Positions 10,045 through 18,221 are shown, numbered from the stretch's first letter. The stretch: 64,000 nucleotides of DNA from Bradyrhizobium arachidis (GCF_024758505.1 NZ_CP077970.1:7998001-8062000), one strand, 5' to 3'. Translations and numbers: made by a program. Notes: generated from the letters alone by a model not told the origin.

Positions 10045-11538
10045 TCAGAACCTTGGAATATCCGGGAACGCCAGCTTACCCGCGTGGACATGCATGCGGC
10101 CGAGCTCGGCGCAGCGGTGCAGCGTCGGAAACACCTTTCCCGGATTGAGCAGGCCCTGCGCGTCGAAGGCGCATTTCAGCCGCTGCTGCTGGTTCAGGTC
10201 TACTTCCGAAAACATCTCCGGCATCAGGTCGCGCTTCTCGATGCCGACGCCGTGCTCGCCGGTGAGCACGCCGCCAAACTCGACGCAGGCCCGCAGGATG
10301 TCGGCGCCAAAGGCCTCGGCGCGTTCGATCTCGCCGGGCTTGTTGGCATCGTAGAGAATGAGCGGATGCAGATTGCCGTCGCCGGCATGGAACACGTTTG
10401 CGCAGCCGAGCTGGTACTTTTCGGAGAGTTCGCGGATCCGCGCCAGCGCCTTGGGCAGCGCACCGCGCGGGATGGTGCCGTCCATGCAGAGATAATCGGG
10501 CGAGATGCGACCCACGGCCGGGAAAGCCGCCTTGCGGCCGGCCCAGAACAGATTGCGCTCGGCTTCCGAGGTCGAGATCTGGCAGGTGGTCGAGCCGCAG
10601 GCTTGCGCGATCGCCTCCACGCGCTTGATCAGTTCGTCGACCTCGATCGCGGGACCGTCGAGCTCGATGATGAGGAGCGCTTCCACATCGAGCGGATAGC
10701 CGGCATGGACAAAAGCCTCCGCCGCGTGGATCGCGGGCTTGTCCATCATCTCCATGCCGCCGGGAATGATGCCGGCGCCGATGATGCGGGCCACGCATTC
10801 GCCGGCCGCCTCCACTTCGGCGAAGCCGACCATCAACGCGCGCGCCGTCTCGGGCTTCTGAAGGATGCGCACCGTGATCTCGGTGATGACGCCGAGCAGG
10901 CCTTCCGAGCCGGTGATGACGCCCATCAGGTCGTAGCCGGCGTTCTCGGCCGACTTGCCGCCGATCCGCAAGATCTCGCCGCTCATCAGCACGATCTCGC
11001 AGCCCAGCACGTTGTTGGTGGTCATGCCGTATTTCAGGCAATGCACGCCGCCGGAATTTTCCGCGACGTTGCCGCCGATCGAGCAGGCGATCTGTGAGGA
11101 CGGGTCGGGCGCATAGTAGAAGCCGGCATGCGCGACCGCCTGGCTGATCGCGAGATTGGTGACGCCGGGTTCGGTGACGACGACGCGGTTGTCGAAATCG
11201 ATTTCGCGGATGCGCTTGAACTTTCCGAGCCCCAGGAGCACGCCGTCCTCGAGCGGCAGCGCGCCGCCCGACAGCGACGTGCCGGACCCGCGCGGCACCA
11301 CCTTGATGCCCTCGGCGGCACAATATTTCAGAACCAGCGACACCTGCTCGGTGGTGTCAGGGAGCACGACAACCATGGGCGGCTGCCGATAGGCCGTGAG
11401 CCCGTCGGACTCATAGACCCGCATCTCCGCCGGACTGTCGATCACGCCCTCGCCCGGCACGATCGCGCGAAGAGCGGCAACGATCTCACTGCGGCGCGCC
11501 AGGACCGCGGTGTCGCTCGCAGGCATCATGATGGCCAT
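10045..11538 (-). CDS. glcD: Glycolate oxidase catalytic subunit GlcD
   Basis: 497 residues, FAD-linked oxidase. Motifs include the PCMH flavin loop VVPRGSGTSLSGGA (about 77-90), PDPSSQIACSIGGNVAENSGG (about 140-160) and the C-terminal catalytic HAGDGNLHP and GEHGVGIEKRDLM. It oxidises glycolate (possibly also D-lactate) and hands electrons to GlcF. ATG at 11538 is preferred (GAGGAG, 9 nt upstream); an upstream in-frame start at 11583 would add a basic leader without support. The gene order glcD - acyltransferase - (ABM, opposite) - glcE - glcF is unusual. Confidence 0.94.
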   Translation of the reverse strand: MAIMMPASDTAVLARRSEIVAALRAIVPGEGVIDSPAEMRVYESDGLTAYRQPPMVVVLPDTTEQVSLVLKYCAAEGIKVVPRGSGTSLSGGALPLEDGVLLGLGKFKRIREIDFDNRVVVTEPGVTNLAISQAVAHAGFYYAPDPSSQIACSIGGNVAENSGGVHCLKYGMTTNNVLGCEIVLMSGEILRIGGKSAENAGYDLMGVITGSEGLLGVITEITVRILQKPETARALMVGFAEVEAAGECVARIIGAGIIPGGMEMMDKPAIHAAEAFVHAGYPLDVEALLIIELDGPAIEVDELIKRVEAIAQACGSTTCQISTSEAERNLFWAGRKAAFPAVGRISPDYLCMDGTIPRGALPKALARIRELSEKYQLGCANVFHAGDGNLHPLILYDANKPGEIERAEAFGADILRACVEFGGVLTGEHGVGIEKRDLMPEMFSEVDLNQQQRLKCAFDAQGLLNPGKVFPTLHRCAELGRMHVHAGKLAFPDIPRF

Positions 11539-11591
11539 AGTCAGAAACTCTCCTCGCCGGCGCAATTTGTGCCGACAAATCAATCATGTCC

Positions 11592-11639
11592 GCAAGGCTT
11601 TGGGCAAGGCCTTGGGCAAGTCTCTGAGTAAGGCTTTGG
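11592..11639. repeat. Four imperfect 12-bp tandem repeats
   Basis: Consecutive 12-mers GCAAGGCTTTGG, GCAAGGCCTTGG, GCAAGTCTCTGA and GTAAGGCTTTGG fill 11592-11639, about 50 bases upstream of glcD. The period equals four codons, but no convincing gene uses them. They may be a minisatellite or clustered protein sites. Confidence 0.7.
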
Positions 11640-11704
11640 GATGGTCATCCGAAGGTCCCATTGCTTTGTTGCAGCGCAAGTTCTCTCTGGGGCAAGTCTG
11701 GCAT

Positions 11705-11728
11705 CGTGAAACCTGCCAAGGTTTCACG
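11705..11728. promoter_or_regulatory. Perfect 9-bp inverted repeat upstream of cytochrome c
   Basis: CGTGAAACC - TGCCAA - GGTTTCACG. It has no following T-run on either strand, so it is less likely a terminator than an operator or mRNA hairpin in the divergent glcD/cytochrome c promoter region. Confidence 0.45.
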
Positions 11729-11802
11729 GCTTGTCCACGTACAGCGGACCTGCCAAAACCACGACCCTCAATCTGACCCCGGGAAGAGACGAAGAGCATC
11801 CT

Positions 11803-12210
11803 ATGACAAAACTGACTTTGGGCGCACTGGTTGCCCTCGCCATGACCGCCGCAGCATCCAGCGCCATTTCTTCCAGTGCCATGGCGCAGGACGCCGCAGC
11901 CGGCAAGACGTCGTTCAACAAGTGCCTGGCCTGCCACGCCATCGGCGAAGGCGCCAAGAACAAGGTCGGCCCCGAGCTCAACGGCCTCAACGGCCGCAAA
12001 TCCGGGACTGCGCCGGACTACAGCTATTCGGACGCGAACAAGAATTCCGGCATCACCTGGGACGAGGCGACCTTCAAGGAATACATCAAGGACCCGAAGG
12101 CCAAGATCCCCGGCACCAAGATGGCATTCGCCGGCATCAAGAACGAGACGGAGATCAACAATCTCTGGACCTTCATCGCCCAGTACGACAAGGACGGGAA
12201 GGTCAAGTAA
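11803..12210 (+). CDS. Periplasmic class I cytochrome c (cytochrome c2/c550-like)
   Basis: 135-residue secreted mono-haem protein. Signal peptide with cleavage near SAMAQ-DA; haem site CLACH with preceding FNK; the VGPELNGLNGRKSG loop and the TKMAFAGI segment that supplies the methionine ligand are typical of mitochondrial/c2-type cytochromes. It shuttles electrons between the bc1 complex and oxidases in the periplasm. ATG at 11803 follows GAAGAG at 6 nt; an in-frame start at 11731 would disrupt the signal peptide. Monocistronic, convergent with the next gene. Confidence 0.92.
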   Translation: MTKLTLGALVALAMTAAASSAISSSAMAQDAAAGKTSFNKCLACHAIGEGAKNKVGPELNGLNGRKSGTAPDYSYSDANKNSGITWDEATFKEYIKDPKAKIPGTKMAFAGIKNETEINNLWTFIAQYDKDGKVK

Positions 12211-12222
12211 CGACCCAAGGCC

Positions 12223-12248
12223 CGGCGGCCGCTAATCGGCGGCCGCCG
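12223..12248. terminator. GC-rich hairpin between convergent genes
   Basis: 10-bp perfect stem CGGCGGCCGC / GCGGCCGCCG with a 6-base loop, 13 bases after the cytochrome stop and overlapping the last codons of the opposing hydrolase gene. No T-run, so intrinsic termination is uncertain. Confidence 0.5.
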
Positions 12249-13215
12249 CCATCGGAACGATCCTCGCGATCAGCGCCTCGATCTCGCTCTTGACAAGATC
12301 CGGCACCGCGTTCTGCACCATGTGGCCGAGCTCGGGCAGCACGATCAGTTTTGCATTGGCGACCGTCGCGGCAAACGGCCGGGCGTGAATATTGGTCGAC
12401 ACTGTCTTGTCGGGCTCGCCCGCGATGATCACCGTCGGCACCTTGATCTCGCCATAGCGCGGAGCTTGCGCGGCGACGGCCTCCTTCAGCGTCACCAGAT
12501 CGTAGGCGTTGGCGATGAACTCGCGCGGGCGCAGCAAGAGCGGCGTCGCTGAGTCCCTCACAAATCCATCCGGCATCAGTTGCGGCAGGAAAACGCTTTG
12601 CGCGCCGGGATCGAGCAGGAAATAGCCGAGCGGCAGCGTGACCGTGTAGGCGAGCAGAGGGCCGATCACCGGCGTTGCGATGATCCTGTTGTAGCGGCCG
12701 ACGCCGCCGCGCCAGGGATGGGTCACCGGTGCGAGCATCACGAGGCCCGCGACACGGGCGGGATGATCGAGCGCGAGCCGCGTGCCGAGCGCTCCGCTCC
12801 AGGAATGCACCACGAAGATGGCGCGCGCGATGCCGAGCTTGGCAAGCGCCTCGTCGATCATGCGCGCCTGCACGTCGGGCGTGGAATCCGCGCGCCGTGC
12901 CCGCGTGCTCCAGCCATGGCCGGGACGATCGATCAGGATCACGCGATGATCCTTTGCCAGGAGATCGCCGAGCGGGCGCCGCATCGCTTCGAGATTGGAG
13001 CTCGCGCCATGCAGCATCACGATCGGCGGGCCGGAATCGCGCGGGCCGAGATCGACGACATGCAGCGTTGCGCCGGCCACCTCGACCATCTTACCCGGCG
13101 GCGGATATGCGCGCTCGACCGCCCAGACTCCGGCTTGCGTGATCAGCGCCAGCACAGCCAGCGCCGTCACGACGAGAATCATGGTCATGGAGATGGTCCG
13201 GGAAAACTTGGGCAC
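12232..13215 (-). CDS. Membrane-anchored alpha/beta hydrolase
   Basis: 327 residues. An N-terminal hydrophobic helix (about 10-30) is followed by an alpha/beta hydrolase fold: oxyanion region PPIVMLHGASSN, nucleophile elbow VVHSWSGALG (serine of S-W-S-G), acid in IIAGEPDKTV and base histidine in ELGHMVQ. Substrate is not predictable; relatives include haloalkane-dehalogenase-like and esterase proteins. The start is GTG at 13215 with weak ribosome support; ATG at 13188 would shorten the leader by nine residues and still keep the membrane helix. Confidence 0.85.
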   Translation of the reverse strand: MPKFSRTISMTMILVVTALAVLALITQAGVWAVERAYPPPGKMVEVAGATLHVVDLGPRDSGPPIVMLHGASSNLEAMRRPLGDLLAKDHRVILIDRPGHGWSTRARRADSTPDVQARMIDEALAKLGIARAIFVVHSWSGALGTRLALDHPARVAGLVMLAPVTHPWRGGVGRYNRIIATPVIGPLLAYTVTLPLGYFLLDPGAQSVFLPQLMPDGFVRDSATPLLLRPREFIANAYDLVTLKEAVAAQAPRYGEIKVPTVIIAGEPDKTVSTNIHARPFAATVANAKLIVLPELGHMVQNAVPDLVKSEIEALIARIVPMAAAAD

Positions 13216-13509
13216 ACGACAGCTACGGTTCTAACCGATGACAGTTTCGCCCGTCGTCGGTTCCAGGGAAAGTACGGTCTGTGGATAGCGGGGGCATCTT
13301 TGACGTTAAAAAGCATAATAGAATCAGCGCCATTCCCGCAGGTTTCGGACCGACGGCATCGGCTTCATGCGACCGTCATCGCCTCGTCCATATAATCGCC
13401 ACGGTCGGTTCGGCCATCTAGGGGCGGATGGTGCCGATCCTCCACGCGGGCTCCTTAAGGGAACGCGGGAACGACCGGCAGATTGGCCTGGTTTGAACCG
13501 GAGATACCT

Positions 13510-13692
13510 ATGAGTGTCAGATCAAACGACGCTGCGATCGACGAGATCGTCGCGAGCTGCAATGGCGATCTGCGCGGTGCCGTGCGGGCGCTGCTGCTGA
13601 TCAACGAGCATCTCGAAGCCGAACTTGCCAAGCTCTACGCCGCCGCCGCCGACCACAGCCTGGTCGAACGCGGCAACAACGCGCTGCATTAG
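13510..13692 (+). CDS. Small conserved hypothetical protein (60 aa)
   Basis: Hydrophilic 60-residue helical protein: DAAIDEIVASCNGDLRGAVR (positions 7-26) resembles a UBA-like helix hairpin, followed by LLLINEHLEAELAKLYA. No signal or membrane segment. ATG at 13510 has GGAG 6 nt upstream, which with the strong codon bias supports a real gene; an upstream in-frame start at 13483 lacks a site. Function unknown. Confidence 0.7.
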   Translation: MSVRSNDAAIDEIVASCNGDLRGAVRALLLINEHLEAELAKLYAAAADHSLVERGNNALH

Positions 13693-13720
13693 CGCGCAAG
13701 GCGCTTCAGCTCTTTGTCTT

Positions 13721-13768
13721 GAGCATCACCTGATTGGTGTCGTTTCGAGCATCACCTAGTTGGTGTCG
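13721..13768. repeat. Two direct copies of a 22-bp sequence
   Basis: 13721-13742 and 13747-13768 match at 20 of 22 positions (GAGCATCACC...TTGGTGTCG). The right copy contains the last codons and stop of the opposing gene ending at 13756; the left copy duplicates that end just outside it. Confidence 0.75.
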
Positions 13769-14019
13769 CTCTCGCCGTCCTTCTCTTCGTCGGGATTCAC
13801 CGGCGGACAGGCACGGATCGTCGAGCGGGCAAGCTTCGCATCGCTCCGGGATCGATAGGGTCCGTCGCCGAACCAGATGTCGCCTGATATGACCGGGTTG
13901 CTGGTCACGATCTCACATTTGCCGGTGGCGTGATTGCCGACCACCCAGAACAGGCTATCGGCCAGCCCGACCGTTCCGGTCGCCAGCAGCAGGGCGCCTG
14001 CGGCTATCCAGCGTTTCAT
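13756..14019 (-). CDS. Small secreted hypothetical protein (87 aa)
   Basis: Signal peptide MKRWIAAGALLLATGTVGLA, then a mature part of about 67 residues with two cysteines (GKCEIVTSNPV and STIRACPPVNP), likely a disulfide pair, and an acidic tail DEEKDGESDTN. ATG at 14019 has AGGAG 7 nt upstream. Resembles short periplasmic proteins of unknown function common in Bradyrhizobium. Its stop codon lies in a small direct duplication. Confidence 0.72.
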   Translation of the reverse strand: MKRWIAAGALLLATGTVGLADSLFWVVGNHATGKCEIVTSNPVISGDIWFGDGPYRSRSDAKLARSTIRACPPVNPDEEKDGESDTN

Positions 14020-14163
14020 GGCTTCGCTCCTGCCGTTCATGTCATGCAGGTAAGCCCGCGCACGTCCGAAAGACATCCCTCGACGACGGGACGGATCGCC
14101 GCGTGGTTAATCCTTGCACGCCGCAATCGCTCAACAGCGCATCGAATTGGGAATTATTTTCTT

Positions 14164-14212
14164 GAGCATGATCTTTTCGGAAAACCGCTGCACACTTTTC
14201 CGGATCATGCTC
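14164..14212. repeat. 49-bp dispersed palindrome (GAGCATGATC type), copy 1
   Basis: Arms begin and end with GAGCATGATC / GATCATGCTC, with inner TTTTCGGAAAA and CTTTTCCGG. It is the reverse complement of 19701-19748 with one internal difference over 48 bases. Its last base is also the last base of the TPR gene stop codon. Confidence 0.88.
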
Positions 14213-14862
14213 TAGATGTCGCGCCCCTCGACCTTCTCGGTCAGCGACTTGACCTGATCGGGGATCTTGTCGAGGTGCGGATTGATGGCGAGCGCCTTGC
14301 GATAGGCATCGAGCGCGCGCTTATCGTTGCCGAGTTCCTGCATGATCATGCCGAGACCGGCGAGTGCACCGAAATGGCGGGGCTCGCGGATCAGCACCTG
14401 CTGGATGTCGGCGAGCGAGCGGCCGTAATCGTTCTGCATGTAGTAGAGCGTGGCGCGCCGGTTCCAGGCCTCGATATAGTCGGGACGCAACTTGATGACG
14501 GAATCGAGCAGCTTGATTGCAATATCGATTTTCTGTGCGTCGACCGCCGCCTTCGCCCGCGTCATCAGGAGTGCGGCGGTGTCGCTCGGGGTCTGGAGCC
14601 AGATCGCCCAGATCCGCGCCTCGACATGCTTGGCGCTGGCGTCATCGGGTGCCGCCTTCAGTGCTCCGAACAGGAAATCGAGATTTTTGCTGCGGTCGAC
14701 CTTCGGCAGCTTGGCGGGCGCCTCCGGCAGCTTCTTCTGCTTGACCGGCGGCCCCTTGGGACCGTCTTGCACAGGGTTTTGCGCAATGGCCGGGGCGACG
14801 GCGGCAATCGCGGCTAGAACGACCGCCAGACGGAGGGAGCGTGCCAAGAATCTCACTGTCAT
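14212..14862 (-). CDS. Secreted TPR-repeat protein
   Basis: 216 residues. N-terminal signal peptide (about 1-27, ending APAIAQ), a Lys/Pro-rich linker (GPPVKQKKLPEAPAKLPK), then TPR helices: AIKLLDSVIKLRPDYIEAWNRRATLYY, SLADIQQVLIREPRHFGALAGLGM and ALDAYRKALAINPHL show the W-LG-Y-A-P spacing. Likely a periplasmic scaffold; partner unknown. ATG at 14862 with a weak ribosome site. The gene ends exactly at a dispersed palindrome, which may serve as its terminator. Confidence 0.85.
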   Translation of the reverse strand: MTVRFLARSLRLAVVLAAIAAVAPAIAQNPVQDGPKGPPVKQKKLPEAPAKLPKVDRSKNLDFLFGALKAAPDDASAKHVEARIWAIWLQTPSDTAALLMTRAKAAVDAQKIDIAIKLLDSVIKLRPDYIEAWNRRATLYYMQNDYGRSLADIQQVLIREPRHFGALAGLGMIMQELGNDKRALDAYRKALAINPHLDKIPDQVKSLTEKVEGRDI

Positions 14863-14979
14863 GGTGAAAGTCTAAACGCGACAAGCCGCCCTTGCATAGC
14901 AAGGACGGCGTCAAAGTCGTGTGAGACCGTGGTCTTGCGGGCCGCGCGCGGGGCCTCAGCCGGGCAAATCAGCCGCTGA

Positions 14980-15105
14980 TCAGCCTTGGCGAGCCTTGAA
15001 GCGGCGCTGCACCTTGTTGATCACATAGACCCGGCCCTTGCGGCGGACCAGGCGGTTGGCGCGATGGCGACCGCGCAGCGATTTCAGCGAGTTACGGACC
15101 TTCAT
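14980..15105 (-). CDS. rpmJ: 50S ribosomal protein L36 (cysteine-free form)
   Basis: 41 residues beginning [17 protein letters not shown] and continuing with basic segments ending [10 protein letters not shown]. This is the L36 variant lacking the Cys/His zinc site, as is usual in alphaproteobacteria. It binds 23S rRNA in the large subunit. ATG at 15105 has AGGA 7 nt upstream. It stands alone rather than in a ribosomal operon, which is typical for this paralogue type. Confidence 0.95.
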   Translation of the reverse strand: MKVRNSLKSLRGRHRANRLVRRKGRVYVINKVQRRFKARQG

Positions 15106-15315
15106 GGCAGAATCCTGAACGTTCGAAAGGCCGTGTTCGGCACTACCGTTTCGGCACGCGCGAATGTGGCAAAATGAGATTTTTCCCGCCGGCGGACGAC
15201 CGCCCGGGACGGGGCGGTTTCTAAGCCATGCGACCGGCGAATGTCAATGCGACCGGCCCCCTGCTCCGAGAAATCCTTGAAAACAACCCCACGCAAAGTA
15301 GGGAAACGGCCGTTT

Positions 15316-15531
15316 TCAGGCCGGGAACTCGACCAGGACCTCCCCGGTTGCAACCCGCTCGTCGTTCTGGTTCCGCACCACCATGTCGGTCAGGACCCAC
15401 CCCAAGCGGGCGGTCGCCTGTTTGGACTTGATGATTCCCGAGGGCTGGATGGTGTCGCCGGGCCGGACCAGTTCGACCCAGCGGGTCTTGAGCCGGCGAT
15501 GGACGGTTGAAGAAGACGTTGTCGTTAAAAG
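15316..15531 (-). pseudogene. Remnant of a MaoC-like (hot-dog fold) dehydratase gene
   Basis: The minus strand encodes about 70 residues matching the C-terminal half of MaoC-type enoyl-CoA hydratases: WVELVRPGDTIQPSGIIKSK, then MVVRNQNDERVATGEVLVEFP and a stop. The N-terminal half with the catalytic Asp/His is absent; upstream sequence runs straight into the promoter region of the divergent amidohydrolase. A short complete gene from 15600 is possible but would lack a catalytic core, so decay is favoured. Confidence 0.6.
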
Positions 15532-15674
15532 GAATCTGGAGCCCCGTTCCAATTCCATCGGAGCGAAATGGGCTCCAGCGCAGGAATCGCCAGCGACCAA
15601 TGCAGCAATGGCGGCTTGCCAAATTCGTTATATGATATAATCAATTTGCGAAACGCGTTGCCGGGAGGACCCAG

Positions 15675-16559
15675 ATGCCGAAACTCAAACTGCCTGACAT
15701 CGAGAAAGTCATCGCGATCGACATCCACACCCATGCCGAGGAGCCCTGCGGCTGCCATCCCGACGACGGCTATGACGACTTCCAGGCGCAGATGGCGGAG
15801 TATTTCAAGTCGCCGAACAAGCATCCGCCAACCGTGCCGGAGACCGCGGCCTACTACCGCTCCAAGAACATCGCGGCCGTGATCTTCCCGGTCGATGCCG
15901 AGCGCGAGACCGGCTTCCGCCGTTACAACAATTACGAGATGCTGGAGGTCGCATCCGACCATCTCGACGTCCTCATTCCCTTCGTCTCGATCGACCCGCA
16001 CAAGGGTAAGCTGGGCGCGCGCGAAGCGCGCAAGCTGATCGAGGAATACGGCGTCCGCGGCTTCAAATTCCATCCGACCATGCAGGGCTTTTACGCCAAC
16101 GATCGCATGGCCTACCCGCTTTATGAAGAGATCAACAATGGCGGCGCGATCGCGCTGTTCCACACCGGTCAGACCGGTGTCGGGTCAGGCATGCCGGGCG
16201 GCATGGGCATGCGACTGAAATACTCCAACCCGATGTACATGGACGACGTCGCGGCCGACTTCCCCGACCTCAAGATCATCCTCGCCCATCCCTCCTTCCC
16301 CTGGCAGGAAGAAGCGCTATCGGTCGCGACCCACAAGCCGAACGTCTATATCGACCTGTCGGGCTGGTCGCCGAAATATTTCCCGCCGATCCTTGTGCGC
16401 TATATCAACTCGATCCTGCAGGATAAGATGCTCTTCGGCTCGGACTGGCCGGTGATCACGCCGGACAGGTGGCTCTCGGATTTCGCCAAGATCGACATCC
16501 GCGAAGAGATCCGGCCGAAGGTGTTGAAGGCGAACGCGAGAAAGCTGCTGGGAATCTAA
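15675..16559 (+). CDS. Amidohydrolase-2 family metal-dependent hydrolase/decarboxylase
   Basis: 294-residue TIM-barrel enzyme of the ACMSD-like amidohydrolase family. Metal ligands are visible as HTH in IAIDIHTHAEE (about 15-25), His in GFKFHPTMQGFY, His in IILAHPSFPWQEE and Asp in LFGSDWPVITPDRW. Family reactions include decarboxylation or hydrolysis of aromatic breakdown products; the substrate is unknown. ATG at 15675 has GGGAGG 6 nt upstream. It is first in an operon with a haloacid dehalogenase (12 bases later) and a YbaK-type deacylase. Confidence 0.88.
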   Translation: MPKLKLPDIEKVIAIDIHTHAEEPCGCHPDDGYDDFQAQMAEYFKSPNKHPPTVPETAAYYRSKNIAAVIFPVDAERETGFRRYNNYEMLEVASDHLDVLIPFVSIDPHKGKLGAREARKLIEEYGVRGFKFHPTMQGFYANDRMAYPLYEEINNGGAIALFHTGQTGVGSGMPGGMGMRLKYSNPMYMDDVAADFPDLKIILAHPSFPWQEEALSVATHKPNVYIDLSGWSPKYFPPILVRYINSILQDKMLFGSDWPVITPDRWLSDFAKIDIREEIRPKVLKANARKLLGI

Positions 16560-16571
16560 CGAGAGGTCAGC

Positions 16572-17312
16572 GTGACGATCAAAGCCGTCGTCTTCGACGC
16601 CTACGGAACGCTCTACGACATCCAGTCGGTCGCCGAGATCACCGAGGATGCGTTTCCGGGCTACGGCGAGATCATCACGCAGATCTGGCGCATCAAGCAG
16701 CTCGAATACACCTGGTTGCGCTCGCTGATGCAGCGCTACCAGGATTTTGCAGCTGTCACGCGCGACTCGCTCGCCTATACGCTCCGTGTGCTCGGCCTTG
16801 TCTACGAGCGCGAAGTGTTCGAGCGCGTGATCGAGAAGTATCTTCACCTCGATCTCTATCCGGATGCAACAGCGGCACTTGCGGCCCTGAAGCCGCACAA
16901 GCTCGCCATCCTCTCCAACGGCAGCCCGGACATGCTGGACGCACTCGTCCGCAACTCCGGTCTCGATCGGCTGCTCGACGCCGCGATCAGCGTCGATGCG
17001 AACAAGATCTTCAAGCCCGCTCCGCAAGCCTACGCGCTGATCGGCGACGTGCTCGGCACGCAGCCCGACGAGGTGCTGTTCGTGTCCTCCAACCCTTGGG
17101 ACGTCGCGGGCGCAAAAGCGTTCGGGCTCAAGGTCGCCTGGATCGAACGGGTGACGCCCGAGGCCATGGCGCTGGCTTGCGTCGAGAACGAAGTCGTGGC
17201 ACCGCTGACGATGTTCAGGGCGATCCGGACCCAGATGGACGAGCTCGGGTTCGCACCGGATCACCGTGTTCGCTCTCTCTCCGAACTGCCAGGAATTGTT
17301 GCCCGCTCATGA
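16572..17312 (+). CDS. L-2-haloacid dehalogenase (HAD type II)
   Basis: 246 residues. HAD motifs in order: nucleophile VFDAYGTLYD (aspartate at about 9), LAILSNGSPDML, FKPAPQAYAL (lysine) and FVSSNPWDVAGAKAFG. The SNGSP and SSNPWD pattern is specific to haloacid dehalogenases, which release halide from 2-haloalkanoates. Real substrates in soil bacteria may differ. GTG start at 16572 with GAGAGG upstream. Its stop overlaps the next gene (ATGA at 17309-17312). Confidence 0.9.
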   Translation: MTIKAVVFDAYGTLYDIQSVAEITEDAFPGYGEIITQIWRIKQLEYTWLRSLMQRYQDFAAVTRDSLAYTLRVLGLVYEREVFERVIEKYLHLDLYPDATAALAALKPHKLAILSNGSPDMLDALVRNSGLDRLLDAAISVDANKIFKPAPQAYALIGDVLGTQPDEVLFVSSNPWDVAGAKAFGLKVAWIERVTPEAMALACVENEVVAPLTMFRAIRTQMDELGFAPDHRVRSLSELPGIVARS

Positions 17313-17776
17313 GTCTGGAATCCGTTCGCGCCTTCTTCGCCGAGAAAGCCCCCGAAATATCAGTGATTGAATCGCCGATCAGCTCGGCCACGGTGCCGCT
17401 TGCCGCCGAGGCCTATGGCGTCGAGCCCGGCCGCATCGCCAAGACGCTGTCGCTGCGGATTGGCGAGCGCGTGATCCTGATCGTTGCCGCGGGCACGTCG
17501 CGGATGGACAACAAGAAGGTGAAGGCGGCGTTCGGCGGCAAGCCGAAGATGCTCGGCCTCGAGGAAGTCGCCGAGATCACCGGGCACGAGGTCGGCGGCG
17601 TCTGCCCGTTCGGGCTGAAGGCGCCGCTGCCGATCTATTGCGACGTGTCGCTGAAGGCGTTCGACGTGGTGGTGCCCGCCGCCGGCTCAACCCACAGCGC
17701 GGTGCGCATCGCGCCCGATCGCATGGCCGAGCTGGTCGCGGCTGAATGGGTCGACGTCTGCGAGCACAGACCTTGA
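17309..17776 (+). CDS. YbaK/ProX-type aminoacyl-tRNA deacylase
   Basis: 155-residue single-domain protein of the YbaK/prolyl-tRNA editing fold. Visible hallmarks are RIAKTLSLRIGERVILIVAAG, the Lys in MDNKKVKAAFG, GHEVGGVCPFG and the final AAGSTHSAVRIAP. Such proteins hydrolyse mischarged aminoacyl-tRNA (Cys- or Ala-tRNAPro) in the cytoplasm. Translationally coupled to the dehalogenase gene through a 4-base overlap, though a functional link is not obvious. Confidence 0.9.
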   Translation: MSLESVRAFFAEKAPEISVIESPISSATVPLAAEAYGVEPGRIAKTLSLRIGERVILIVAAGTSRMDNKKVKAAFGGKPKMLGLEEVAEITGHEVGGVCPFGLKAPLPIYCDVSLKAFDVVVPAAGSTHSAVRIAPDRMAELVAAEWVDVCEHRP

Positions 17777-17816
17777 GCAGCCCAGGATGGGTCCGAAGTT
17801 TAGGCGACCTCGCGAT

Positions 17817-18032
17817 CTAGCCGCCCCAACCACAGTAGGGACGGCAGCGATAGCGTCCCCCATGCAAGCCGCCGTGCCAACGGCCCCAGTGCCACCAACG
17901 CACTTGGACCGATTCACTCTCCTGCACTGTCGGCTTGGCGGCCCCGGATAAAGGAGTGAGCGGGGCAGCCATTGCAGGTGCACCGAGCGATATCGCACCA
18001 ATCACGAAAAGCGCCGCAGCAATTCTAGACAT
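17817..18032 (-). CDS. Small secreted Trp/Gly/His-rich protein (71 aa)
   Basis: Signal peptide ending GAPAMA-AP, a short linker, then the unusual tail RWWHWGRWHGGLHGGRYRC..CGWGG with two cysteines. Similar GGWHGG-type tails occur in small rhizobial periplasmic proteins of unknown role; metal binding is possible. ATG at 18032 has GGAGGG 5 nt upstream, supporting expression. Convergent with the deacylase operon, 40 bases apart. Confidence 0.68.
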   Translation of the reverse strand: MSRIAAALFVIGAISLGAPAMAAPLTPLSGAAKPTVQESESVQVRWWHWGRWHGGLHGGRYRCRPYCGWGG

Positions 18033-18221
18033 GGCATCCCTCCAATCCGCGACCTCCGACCGCAATCAACTTGGCTGACTGCAATTCGTTGCTATGACGG
18101 CTTCGGGTCAGGACCGGCCGTCAAACCGCTGTCGCGCCAGAGGTTCAGTTTCGGGTCGTAGTCGGCGCGCCAACTGGGCGGCTGCTTGGCCGCCCGCGAC
18201 CGACGTCCGCGCCTCTATGAC

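Noticed and set aside
8968..11097. 709-codon open frame on the plus strand
   Set aside because: It is antisense to the acyltransferase and glcD genes, with Arg/Glu/His-rich composition and no domain; an effect of GC-rich codon bias.
11592..11639. CRISPR array
   Set aside because: The 12-bp units are directly adjacent with no spacers and there are no cas genes.
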